Positions 40,122 to 48,422 of a stretch of DNA of 64,000 nt are shown piece by piece. Location: the NCBI GenBank assembly GCA_964591085.1, contig CAZPXH010000001.1, positions 310,001 through 374,000 of the forward strand, read 5' to 3'. The stretch's first letter is position 1. The number at the start of each line of letters is the position of its first letter. The position numbers and the translations under genes were made by a program. The notes beneath the pieces are model-generated. The model ran no database searches, was not told the origin of the DNA, and saw only the letters and a list, made by a program, of their open reading frames with translations. Source of the DNA: CAZPXH01 sp964591085 (GTDB lineage Bacteria > Spirochaetota > Spirochaetia > DSM-27196 > CAZPXH01).

Positions 40122-40750
40122 CCTCCGAGTATCGGCATGCCGGAGACCTCCTTCCAGATTCGCTCGGCTACTTCCTCGGCAGAACCGATCCCCGGATCCT
40201 GGATCACGGTTGTGCCGGGAGCGCTTGCCTCCGCAATGACTTCCCGATACCGCTCCCGGACGGCCGCCTGAAGGTCCTGTGGATCAAACAGCTCACTGGC
40301 CCCGCGCCCGGTCAGCCTTCGCTGGCTTTCCGCAAGCGGGGTATCAATGAACACCAGGAGCTCCGGTGCCGGGAAGCTGGCGTTCAGGCGGGTGGCGAGC
40401 TCTGATCCCGCCGTAACACCTTGGTAGGCGAGGCTTGAGAAGTACCAGCGGTCGGCAATGACAACTCCTCCCGCCGAAAGCCAGGAAAGAATACCGTCCG
40501 GACCGTTCAGATGCTGGAAGCGATCGCCAGCGTATAAGAAGGCGAGGGTTCCCGGCTCAAGGGAAACCCGGTGCTGCAAGGCATCAGCTATCAGCGCACC
40601 AACGGGGCCAGTGGTGGGCTCGTGGTCAACCCGCACCGGGAGCCCGGTTCCCCGGATTCGCTCTGCCAGAAGCTCTGCCTGGCTGCTGGTTCCCGCACCG
40701 TCAATGCCTTCCAGCACAATCAGTCGCTTGAGGACCCCTCGTTCGGTCAT
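40118..40750 (-). CDS. tmk: Thymidylate kinase with variant P-loop
   Basis: Phosphorylates dTMP to dTDP. The 210-residue protein has the family layout: EGIDGAGTSSQ at the nucleotide site, DHEPTTGPVG, TLAFLYAGDRFQH, IADRWYFSSLAYQG (the DR motif and substrate loop) and LLVFIDTPLAESQRRL. The P-loop is unusual: the normal GKST/GKTT Lys is Thr (GAGTSS), so phosphate binding must rely on other residues. The substrate-site motifs are intact, so I still call it tmk. It is divergent from the tamB-like gene and coupled to the small exported protein. Confidence 0.9.
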   Translation of the reverse strand: MTERGVLKRLIVLEGIDGAGTSSQAELLAERIRGTGLPVRVDHEPTTGPVGALIADALQHRVSLEPGTLAFLYAGDRFQHLNGPDGILSWLSAGGVVIADRWYFSSLAYQGVTAGSELATRLNASFPAPELLVFIDTPLAESQRRLTGRGASELFDPQDLQAAVRERYREVIAEASAPGTTVIQDPGIGSAEEVAERIWKEVSGMPILGG

Positions 40751-40760
40751 CGTGCTGTGG

Positions 40761-40779
40761 TAAACTCAAGCTTGGAGGA
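40761..40779 (+). promoter_or_regulatory. Extended -10 box and strong RBS before the tamB-like gene
   Basis: TAAACT (40761-40766), preceded by TGG, could serve as an extended -10. GGAGGA at 40774-40779 is a strong ribosome-binding site. No ATG, GTG or TTG lies in frame within 10 bases downstream. The nearest in-frame candidate at good spacing is ACG 40789. Confidence 0.45.
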
Positions 40780-40788
40780 ATACGCGCC

Positions 40789-43700
40789 ACGGACGCCACA
40801 CCGGATCGAAAACACCTACGCGCCTCTCTGATTGTTGTGTTTGCGGTCCTGCTGTCCGTGCCGCTTGCCTTGTTGGCAAACGCGCGCCTGACCGACGCCG
40901 CAGAGCATGCGAGACAGCGGCTTCAGGCGCAAGCCCGTGATCTCGCGGGTGTCTCCCTGAGTTACGAGTCCATGAGCATTCGGCTTTTTGGGGCCGTGGC
41001 GGTCACGGATCTCAGCGTTTCCATTCCTGCACTCGGGGCAGAAGTGCAGCTGGATAGCGTGGTGCTGCGCTACCGGCTCGGTCAGCTGATCCGGGGCGGG
41101 GGCACTGCGGCCATCCGCTTCGTTCGCGCCCGCAGTGGAATGCTGCGAGTCTCCGGAGACGCGGAACCCATCGTCCCGGAAACCATTCCCGTGCTGCCCC
41201 GCACGGCCATCCGGGACCTCGGCATTCGGGTGGATATTCCGGGACTCTCTCTGTCGGCGGACCTGCGCCGTGGCCGGATCACGCCGCGGGACACTGACCC
41301 GAGTGTTGCCCTGCAGCTGGCTGAGCTTCGGATCGGGTCTGACTCCAGCACCATGCCCGTCTCAGTGGAACGGCTGTCCGTGGACGGCGCGGTGGCCGCA
41401 GATACTTCCTTTGAGGCCGATACGGACCTGCGGAACGCTCGGTTCAATGAGGTCACGCTGCGGCGGCACCGCACACTGCTCGCCTATGACGGTGAACGGA
41501 TCACCGCAACCTCGGTGGATACGGGCCTGGCCCTGGCCTATGACCTGTGGTTTGCGGGGCCGGAATCCGGCTACGGAGGCACTGTCGGCTTCAGCGAGGT
41601 GGTTCCGGCGCAGGTAGTTCAGGTCTCCGATGGGGCTGATCCGCTGATTGTGGACGCGCTCTGGGCTGTGTGGAGCGGCTCGCTTGTACTGGTCGGCGGC
41701 CCGGATGGATTGGAAGCATCGGGCAGGTTGGATGCACAAGGCAGGCTTTCGCTGCTCGGCAACGAACAGGTTGTCATCACCAGCAGCTACCGCGTGGCGG
41801 AAAACGTGCTCTACGTGGACCAGCTTCTCCTCAGGCAGGATCAGGCGAGGGTGGGGTACCGAGGTTCCGTTGATTTAGTGAGCCTCCTGCCGCGGGGTCG
41901 GCTATCGGTGTACACCGAGATCTCCGGCCAGGCTGCATCGGCAACTGCGGTATTGGAGCCGGATGGTGACCGGGTCTACGTCGGAAGCACTGGTCTGCTG
42001 CTCGCCGGGACGGACATGGGACGCCTTGATGGCTGGATCCGCCCCGGTGAGGTGACCGCCGCCGAAATCCAGTTGGATCTTCCGGATGTGCCAGAACCGG
42101 GACAGGCGTCTGAGTCGGAGAAAGCTGGGGCAAAGGAAGGCGCGACCGAGGGTGACGGGAGCGCTGATGCGCAGGCGGACCCGGCGGCGGAAAGACCCGC
42201 TGCAGTTTCAGGGCCGGAACTTGCGCTCCGCGGGTTCCTTTCGGGCGGGGATGCTCCCCGGGTGGACCTGGGCGTGGAGGTCAGCGAGCTGGTTGTGGCC
42301 CAGATTCCGCTTGCCCGGCTGCTTCCGTGGCTGCCCCAGCAGGATGTTCTGGACTCCCTGGTTTTCACCGGTGGAGCTCGGATCACCGGCCTGGCTGGAG
42401 CTCCGACCATCCGCAACATTGAGCTCGCGGTCAGGGACCGGACGAACCCGGAGGCACGAGTGGCCGCAAGCGGCGTTGCGGAGCCAGGCAGCCTGCGGAT
42501 AGAAGACATCGAGGGGCTGTACTCCGGCGTGAGCTTTGCCGGCTCCTTTCGCCTGGATCGCGCAGACCAGGGAAACCGAAGCGCGGAACTGCAGGCCGTG
42601 ATTAATGGCCAGGCTTACCGGCTTTCGGGGACCATTGGTGCAAGCGGGTTCCAGCTGGAAAGCCCGCAGGGCCTTGCCGTCCGCGGCGGCCGCGCCGGGC
42701 CCGCATACTCCCTGAACCTCTCCGCTCGGGAGTTTCCGATACCGGCAGATTCCGGGCCGATCACGCTCAACCTGGAGGCAGGCGCTGCGTTTGGCGGAGG
42801 ATCCTGGTCAGCAGAGGTCAGCGAACTCGCTGTTCTCGGCTGGGTACCACCCACGGCTTCGGCCGCTCCCGTATCGATTGGCCTGACCGCGGATATCGGA
42901 CCTGACGGAGCGGACATCGCTGATCTCGTCATCTCGGACCAGTTCTCCCGACTGGTCGGGAACGCAGGCCTCCGGCTTGCAGAGGGAACAGCGAGGCTGG
43001 GTCTGGAACTCGCGGCCGAGGACGGGGAGCTTCTTCGGGGCTCCGCTGAACTGGTCGGCGGCGATCTCAGTGCCACCCTGGCGTTGGAGGGAACGCCGAC
43101 GGAGCGCATCCTCGGTCCCCGGGTCCAGGGCCAGCTCTCAGGAACGCTTGTAGCGCAGGGCCCGGTGTCCTCCCCTCGCGTTGAGCTCGTGGTCCGAAAC
43201 GCGCCGGTTGAGGTGGATGGAGATCCCATTACCGTCCGCGGGCGGCTTGTGCTGAACCGGCGACAGCTTGCCCTGCAGGATCTGTTCATTCGCGTGGTAA
43301 ACACTGACTACCGCAACGGCAGTCTGAGCGCGGACCTGGATTCCGGCACCGTCAGCGGTGCGGTCACGGTAGTCCAGCGCAATGAGCCGGGGGCAGAGGA
43401 CCTGGACATCAGCGTGATCGGGACCATTGCCGGCGGAAGCGCGGCACAGACCACAGCGGAAGCGCTCCGGCGCGTCATCACCGAGCCGGTAAGCGCCACA
43501 GTGGCGCTTGATGGGGTTCAGGGCTTTCCATCCCTGGGAACCCTGTGGGTCTTTGAAGTTCAGCGACTTCCGGAGCGAACCACCGTGCGTGGGGGACCGG
43601 GAAACTCGGTTTCTGGTGAACTCCTACCGGACGGTAGCTTCACGGTGACAGGCGGAGAGCCCCTCCCGGCACGGTTTGAGCTCAGTGGAACCTTCCAGGA

Positions 43701-45156
43701 CGGTGAACTGCAGGCAACAATCAGCGATCTGCTGGTGAACCTTGCACCGGCAACGGAGGCCTCGGCGTCAGAGGGCTTTGCGTTCACTGCCGGCCAGCTG
43801 AGCGGCGGTCTGTTCGTCACTGGACCGATCTACGATCCCTCCATTGCCGGCACCGTGGATATCCGCGGGGTGGTAGTGGAGAGCAACCTGCTGCCGGAAC
43901 CAGCCTTCCTGGAGGACACCTTTGGCGTGTTCCGGGACAGCGACCTCAGCATCGGTGCAACCGAGATGAGTGTTGGGGATGGGATCGCGACCGTTACCGC
44001 GCAGGCCTTCATCTCCCGCTACCAGCTGGAGCGCTACGGCGCGGATCTGGTGATGAACCGGGAGACTCCGCTCCCGGTTGCCGCAGATTTCGGTCCGGTT
44101 GCGCTGGACGGCTCGGTATGGGGAGAGGTCTTTGTGGGCTTTGAGCTCAACCAGACCAGCATCAGCGGGGACATCACGCTGGAGCAGACCGCTGTCCTGC
44201 TGGGAGACATCGAGGTGCTTCCTGCAGATGACGGGAGCGCTACGATCATTGACGTTGCGGTGAGGACAGGCCGAGGCGTGGAGTTCTACTGGCCAAGCCG
44301 GACGATTCCCGTGTTCCGCGCGTTTTCCACCATCGGCGATAGCCTCAGTCTGCAAGGGAACACCGCAACCGGCGCATTTGCCGTCCAGGGAGGGGTTGGA
44401 ATTCGCGGCGGTGAGATTGCCTACGTGGACCAGAACTTCCTGATTCGGCGTGGATCACTGCAGCTGAATGAAACAGAGACGGATTTTGATCCCCGGGTGA
44501 GCGTGGAGGCCGATATCCGGGACATCTACCTCGGGTCTCCGGTTACCATTACGTTGATCGCAACAGATTCCCCGCTGTCTCAGCTTTCGCCGCGCTTCAT
44601 CAGTGATCCGCAGCTCTCCGAGGTTGAGATTGCCGGGATTCTCGGTGGTGACATTCTGGCTGCAGTGACTGCGGGTGATACCGCAGATGGAACGGGCAAT
44701 GCTACCGAGCTCCTGGGGTTCGGCGCGGACCTTCTTGGACAGTTTGGCGTGCTATCGGGTCTGGAAAGCTCAGTTCGTGACACCCTGGGACTGGATGTGT
44801 TCTCAATCCGCACCTCGCTGTTTGAGAATCTGGTGATAGGCGCCCTGTCAGAGCGAACCGGGACGGCGCCAGCGCCATCCGCGGATCTCGGGCGATTCCT
44901 GGACAACACCACCCTGTTTGTTGGCCGATTCCTGGGCGAGGACGTATTTCTCCAGGGTCTGGTCCAGTTGCGCTCAAGCGGAAGTGATACGGTTACGCAG
45001 GGCTTTGGCCTGGGAGGAGTGCAGACCGCGGTGGAGCTGAGCATGGAGTGGCAGACGCCGATCCTGGACCTGGAGTGGATCTTTGCTCCAAGCGATCCGG
45101 CGAGCCTCTTTGTTCGCGATCATCGGTTTGCATTTTCATGGCAATTCGCGTACTAA
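40789..45156 (+). CDS. TamB-like (DUF490/AsmA-type) envelope protein
   Basis: A protein of about 1455 residues that probably spans the periplasm and helps lipid transport or outer-membrane assembly. It has one N-terminal helix (SLIVVFAVLLSVPLALLANA) and then very long beta-rich repeats (LRNARFNEVTLRR, LVLNRRQLALQDLF). The C-terminus resembles the TamB/DUF490 domain (GTVDIRGVVVESNLLP, IRRGSLQLNETETDFDPRVSVEADI) and ends as a barrel-like strand (FAFSWQFAY). A conventional start would be GTG 40837, but that cuts the membrane helix. GGAGGA at 40774 points to a start near ACG 40789. The stop overlaps the bamA ATG (TAATG), as in the Treponema TP0325-TP0326 pair. Confidence 0.8.
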   Translation, partial: TDATPDRKHLRASLIVVFAVLLSVPLALLANARLTDAAEHARQRLQAQARDLAGVSLSYESMSIRLFGAVAVTDLSVSIPALGAEVQLDSVVLRYRLGQLIRGGGTAAIRFVRARSGMLRVSGDAEPIVPETIPVLPRTAIRDLGIRVDIPGLSLSADLRRGRITPRDTDPSVALQLAELRIGSDSSTMPVSVERLSVDGAVAADTSFEADTDLRNARFNEVTLRRHRTLLAYDGERITATSVDTGLALAYDLWFAGPESGYGGTVGFSEVVPAQVVQVSDGADPLIVDALWAVWSGSLVLVGGPDGLEASGRLDAQGRLSLLGNEQVVITSSYRVAENVLYVDQLLLRQDQARVGYRGSVDLVSLLPRGRLSVYTEISGQAASATAVLEPDGDRVYVGSTGLLLAGTDMGRLDGWIRPGEVTAAEIQLDLPDVPEPGQASESEKAGAKEGATEGDGSADAQADPAAERPAAVSGPELALRGFLSGGDAPRVDLGVEVSELVVAQIPLARLLPWLPQQDVLDSLVFTGGARITGLAGAPTIRNIELAVRDRTNPEARVAASGVAEPGSLRIEDIEGLYSGVSFAGSFRLDRADQGNRSAELQAVINGQAYRLSGTIGASGFQLESPQGLAVRGGRAGPAYSLNLSAREFPIPADSGPITLNLEAGAAFGGGSWSAEVSELAVLGWVPPTASAAPVSIGLTADIGPDGADIADLVISDQFSRLVGNAGLRLAEGTARLGLELAAEDGELLRGSAELVGGDLSATLALEGTPTERILGPRVQGQLSGTLVAQGPVSSPRVELVVRNAPVEVDGDPITVRGRLVLNRRQLALQDLFIRVVNTDYRNGSLSADLDSGTVSGAVTVVQRNEPGAEDLDISVIGTIAGGSAAQTTAEALRRVITEPVSATVALDGVQGFPSLGTLWVFEVQRLPERTTVRGGPGNSVSGELLPDGSFTVTGGEPLPARFELSGTFQDGELQATISDLLVNLAPATEASASEGFAFTAGQLSGGLFVTGPIYDPSIAGTVDIRGVVVESNLLPEPAFLEDTFGVFRDSDLSIGATEMSVGDGIATVTAQAFISRYQLERYGADLVMNRETPLPVAADFGPVALDGSVWGEVFVGFELNQTSISGDITLEQTAVLLGDIEVLPADDGSATIIDVAVRTGRGVEFYWPSRTIPVFRAFSTIGDSLSLQGNTATGAFAVQGGVGIRGGEIAYVDQNFLIRRGSLQLNETETDFDPRVSVEADIRDIYLGSPVTITLIATDSPLSQLSPRFISDPQLSEVEIAGILGGDILAAVTAGDTADGTGNATELLGFGADLLGQFGVLSGLESSVRDTLGLDVFSIRTSLFENLVIGALSERTGTAPAPSADLGRFLDNTTLFVGRFLGEDVFLQGLVQLRSSGSDTVTQGFGLGGVQTAVELSMEWQTPILDLEWIFAPSDPASLFVRDHRFAFSWQFAY

Positions 45157-47879
45157 TGGCGAAGCCTGTGACAGCATTCCGGACAGCATTTTCTCGCCTC
45201 GCGCTCGTCGCGAGCCTACTTGTGACCATTGTCGGGGGACTCTCCGCACAACCCTCTGAGGACTGGTATCTGGGCGTTCCCATCGCCGAGATCCGGGTGA
45301 CCGGGCTGGTAAACGCGTCCATAAATGATATACGCGGTGTGTACCAGCCCTTTGTCGGCGAGACCTTCAGCGAGCCGCGATTTCTGGACCTGCAGCGGCG
45401 CTTGTATGCAACCGACCTGTTTGAGCTGGTCCTCGCCGAGGCCCTGCCCGTTACACCCGGAGACTTCAGTGAAGTGATTCTGGAGATCGCGGTGACCGAA
45501 CGCCCGGTGGTGGCTGCGATTCGCTATGAAGGAAACCGCCGTGTGCGCAGCGCAGACCTGGCGGAGGTGGTACTTTCCGCTCCGGGTGACGTGATCACCC
45601 GCTCCCGGCTCCGACTGGACGAGCAGGCAATCCGGCAGGACTACGTGGAACGAGGATACTCCGACGTGGCAGTCAGCAGCCGCACCGAGGAGACCGAACG
45701 CGAGCTCCGGGACAACGTGGTGTTTGTTATCGAAGAGGGTCCTCGGACAGTGGTTGGGGAAATTCGCTTTGAAGGCAACAACTTTGCTTCCAACAACGTA
45801 CTCAGATCCCGGATGGAAACCCGGGAGACCAACCTCTTCAATTCAGGCGTGTTTCAGGAGAGCATCCTGGAGGCGGACCGTCAGGTAATCGAGCGCTACT
45901 ACCAGGAGCGCGGATTCATTGACGCGCGGGTAGTGGACATCACCACCGAGATTGCCGCCGACCCCGCACAGGGAGCGCAGCAGGACGGTGCAGACCCGGC
46001 GGATCCGGTCAGCAGCGATGCCGAGGACAGCACTATGGTCATCACCGTCACCATTGAAGAAGGTGACGTCTGGACCTTTGCCGGCATCAGTTTTGTAGGG
46101 AACGATCTGTTCAGTGACGAGGAGCTCGCCTCCCGGGTCCAGCAGCGCAATGGCCAGGTGGTGGATCTCACCCGACTGCAGGCCGATCTCCAGCGGATTG
46201 CGGACGCCTACTACAACAGCGGCTACATCTTCAACGATATCGGCTTCAACGAAGACCGTGATCCGGAGACCCTGGAGGTGTCCTACACGGTGCAGATTGT
46301 GGAGCGCCAACGAGCCTACATAGAAAGTATCACCGTCACGGGCAACGAGAAGACCGCGGACGAGGTCATCCTGCGCGAAATCCCGCTAGAGGTGGGGGAC
46401 GTGTTCAGCGTTTCCCGGCTGCGTACCGGGCTGAGCGCGCTGCAGAACCTGCAGTACTTCTCCAACGTCGTGCCGGAGTTCCCGCCTGGAAGCGCGGATG
46501 GACTGATGCAGCTGCTGATCAGCGTGGAGGAGCAGCGCACGGCAAACATCCAGCTCGGCTTCTCAACCAGTGGAGACCCCGATTTTCCCATTGCCGCAGT
46601 TCTTGGATGGGAGGACAGCAATTTCCGGGGGACCGGGCAGGCACTGAACGCAAATCTCAACGTATCGCCGGCCGCGCAGAACCTGAGTTTCGGGTTCACT
46701 GAGCGCTGGTTCCGGGATCGCCGCTGGAGCCTTGGCGGCCAGGTTGCTCTGAACCGAAACGCACGGCAGGGAGTTGATCAGGACATCATTGCGCCCATCT
46801 TCTCGTCAGAGGACGAGAGCGCAGGAATCGCGGTACCGGACCCCTACACCGGAGTGCTGGTCTTTGGCACGGCGGACGGAGCCACAGCCTACGAGGCAGA
46901 CACGGGAACCCCGGTTGTCCGTGGCCAGATCTTTCCCGGAATTCCGGATGAGGCTGCCATTGACAGTTACGATCTGGTTACGGACTACGCGTACGCCATT
47001 CAGACCGGGACGGTGGACACCAGCTATCAGGCCGAATACATAGATTGGGACATCACCCTCGGTGTCTCCAGCGGCTACCGCTGGCTGACGGGTCTGGGGC
47101 AGCTGTCGCTCAACGGTGGGCTGAACATCGGAATCAGCTATCTCAACTACGACCAGGCAACCGTCCGTCCAGCCAGCGCGCAGATCCGCGCCAATTTCCA
47201 GCGCTGGCGCTTTGACAACCGGATCAGCGTATCCACCGCGCTGGATACGCGGGACTTCTTCATCAGCCCCTCAAGCGGCTACCTGTTCAGCCAGAGTGTC
47301 TCCTACAATGGTGGAGTTCTCGGTGGCCTCACACATTACATTCGGACCACCAGCCGCGGGCAGGCGTTCTTCACACTGTTTGACATCCCGGTAGGAGACG
47401 CGTGGAACTGGAAGATGGTGCTTGGGTTCAACTCGAGCCTCGCCCTCGTCTTCCCGCAGTTCTATATCATCAACAGTCCGGACGGATCGGATGTTGAGCC
47501 GAACCTGTTTGCGGACGCCCAGACTGACCTGTTGCGGGTAGACGCAAGCCAGTCCAGCTCCTTCCGGGGCTGGCCCATCCAGTCCGGCGGGCGGGCCATC
47601 TGGGAGAACTGGATGGAGCTTCGCATGCCAATCGTTGAGCAGTTTGCCTGGCTGGACGGCTTTGTTGACGCGGGACGTTTCTACGAGTCCCGCGCAGATA
47701 TCGGATCCGGGGGAATAGAGAACTTCCTCATGAGCTTCGGGGCTGGAATCAGATTCACACTTCCCCAATTCCCGATCCGCCTGTACCTGGCACAGCCATT
47801 CCGAATCAACCCGACGAGCTTCATTCCCGAGCGTGTCGGAGGCGCGGACTTCGTGATATCCCTTGGTGGACTCTTCTGA
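45156..47879 (+). CDS. bamA: BamA outer-membrane assembly factor
   Basis: Central subunit of the machine that inserts beta-barrel proteins into the outer membrane. The 907-residue protein starts with a signal peptide (LALVASLLVTIVGGLSAQ). About residues 35-430 form POTRA domains, probably five (IAEIRVTGLVNA, VAAIRYEGNRRV, VGEIRFEGNNFA, FAGISFVGNDLF, IESITVTGNEKT). The barrel follows and includes the region around FRGTGQALNANLN. It ends with a terminal strand FVISLGGLF, with Phe last as expected. An insertion rich in Asp/Gln lies in the third POTRA (AQQDGADPADPVSSDAED). ATG 45156 overlaps the preceding stop by one base. Confidence 0.93.
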   Translation: MAKPVTAFRTAFSRLALVASLLVTIVGGLSAQPSEDWYLGVPIAEIRVTGLVNASINDIRGVYQPFVGETFSEPRFLDLQRRLYATDLFELVLAEALPVTPGDFSEVILEIAVTERPVVAAIRYEGNRRVRSADLAEVVLSAPGDVITRSRLRLDEQAIRQDYVERGYSDVAVSSRTEETERELRDNVVFVIEEGPRTVVGEIRFEGNNFASNNVLRSRMETRETNLFNSGVFQESILEADRQVIERYYQERGFIDARVVDITTEIAADPAQGAQQDGADPADPVSSDAEDSTMVITVTIEEGDVWTFAGISFVGNDLFSDEELASRVQQRNGQVVDLTRLQADLQRIADAYYNSGYIFNDIGFNEDRDPETLEVSYTVQIVERQRAYIESITVTGNEKTADEVILREIPLEVGDVFSVSRLRTGLSALQNLQYFSNVVPEFPPGSADGLMQLLISVEEQRTANIQLGFSTSGDPDFPIAAVLGWEDSNFRGTGQALNANLNVSPAAQNLSFGFTERWFRDRRWSLGGQVALNRNARQGVDQDIIAPIFSSEDESAGIAVPDPYTGVLVFGTADGATAYEADTGTPVVRGQIFPGIPDEAAIDSYDLVTDYAYAIQTGTVDTSYQAEYIDWDITLGVSSGYRWLTGLGQLSLNGGLNIGISYLNYDQATVRPASAQIRANFQRWRFDNRISVSTALDTRDFFISPSSGYLFSQSVSYNGGVLGGLTHYIRTTSRGQAFFTLFDIPVGDAWNWKMVLGFNSSLALVFPQFYIINSPDGSDVEPNLFADAQTDLLRVDASQSSSFRGWPIQSGGRAIWENWMELRMPIVEQFAWLDGFVDAGRFYESRADIGSGGIENFLMSFGAGIRFTLPQFPIRLYLAQPFRINPTSFIPERVGGADFVISLGGLF

Positions 47880-47891
47880 GGTAGCAGCAAC

Positions 47892-48419
47892 ATGAGACGA
47901 ATCGGAATCATTGCAGCGGCACTGGTGCTCTTGGCAACAGCGGTAACGGCCCAGGAACTCACTACCGTCGGTGTGGTGGATACGGACCAGATCTTTCAGG
48001 TGTACTTCCGTGAATCACGGGCGGTCCGTCAACTGGAGGAACTGGCCGCCAGTATTCGGACCCAGCGGGCGGAGCTGCAGCGGGAGCTGGAACGACTGGA
48101 GACACAGCGGGCTGCCGCCCAGGACTCGGGCAACCGGGAACGGGTGCTGCAGCTGGATGAGGAAATCACGGAGCAGCGGGATTTTATTCGCGAGTTCGAG
48201 CGCGTTCGGGAGGCCGAGTTTAACAGTCGGCGGGACGCCGTGCTGAGCCTCGGGGACGAGACCTTCCTGGAAGACCTCATTGCGGCCATCCGCTTTGTGG
48301 CGCAGCTCCGCGGAATCACGGTGGTGCTGGATGCCGGTGAGCCGGGCCTGCTGTGGTGGGCACAGGAAGTGGACATGACCGAAGACGTTCTCGCACGGCT
48401 CCAGCAGCTTTCCCAGTAG
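47892..48419 (+). CDS. OmpH/Skp-family periplasmic chaperone
   Basis: Skp holds unfolded outer-membrane proteins on their way to BamA. The 175-residue protein has a signal peptide (MRRIGIIAAALVLLATAVTA), then VGVVDTDQIFQVYF. A long charged helical pair forms the tentacles (AELQRELERLETQRAAAQ, EEITEQRDFIREFERV), and the family C-terminal strand is ITVVLDAGEPGLLWW. GAGG lies about 10 bases upstream. It follows bamA by 12 bases and precedes mutS by 3. Confidence 0.88.
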   Translation: MRRIGIIAAALVLLATAVTAQELTTVGVVDTDQIFQVYFRESRAVRQLEELAASIRTQRAELQRELERLETQRAAAQDSGNRERVLQLDEEITEQRDFIREFERVREAEFNSRRDAVLSLGDETFLEDLIAAIRFVAQLRGITVVLDAGEPGLLWWAQEVDMTEDVLARLQQLSQ

Positions 48420-48422
48420 GGC

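Noticed and set aside
40837..40839. GTG 40837 as the firm start of the tamB-like gene
   Set aside because: It would begin inside the membrane helix and has no ribosome-binding site, whereas a strong one lies at 40774. Kept as an alternative only.
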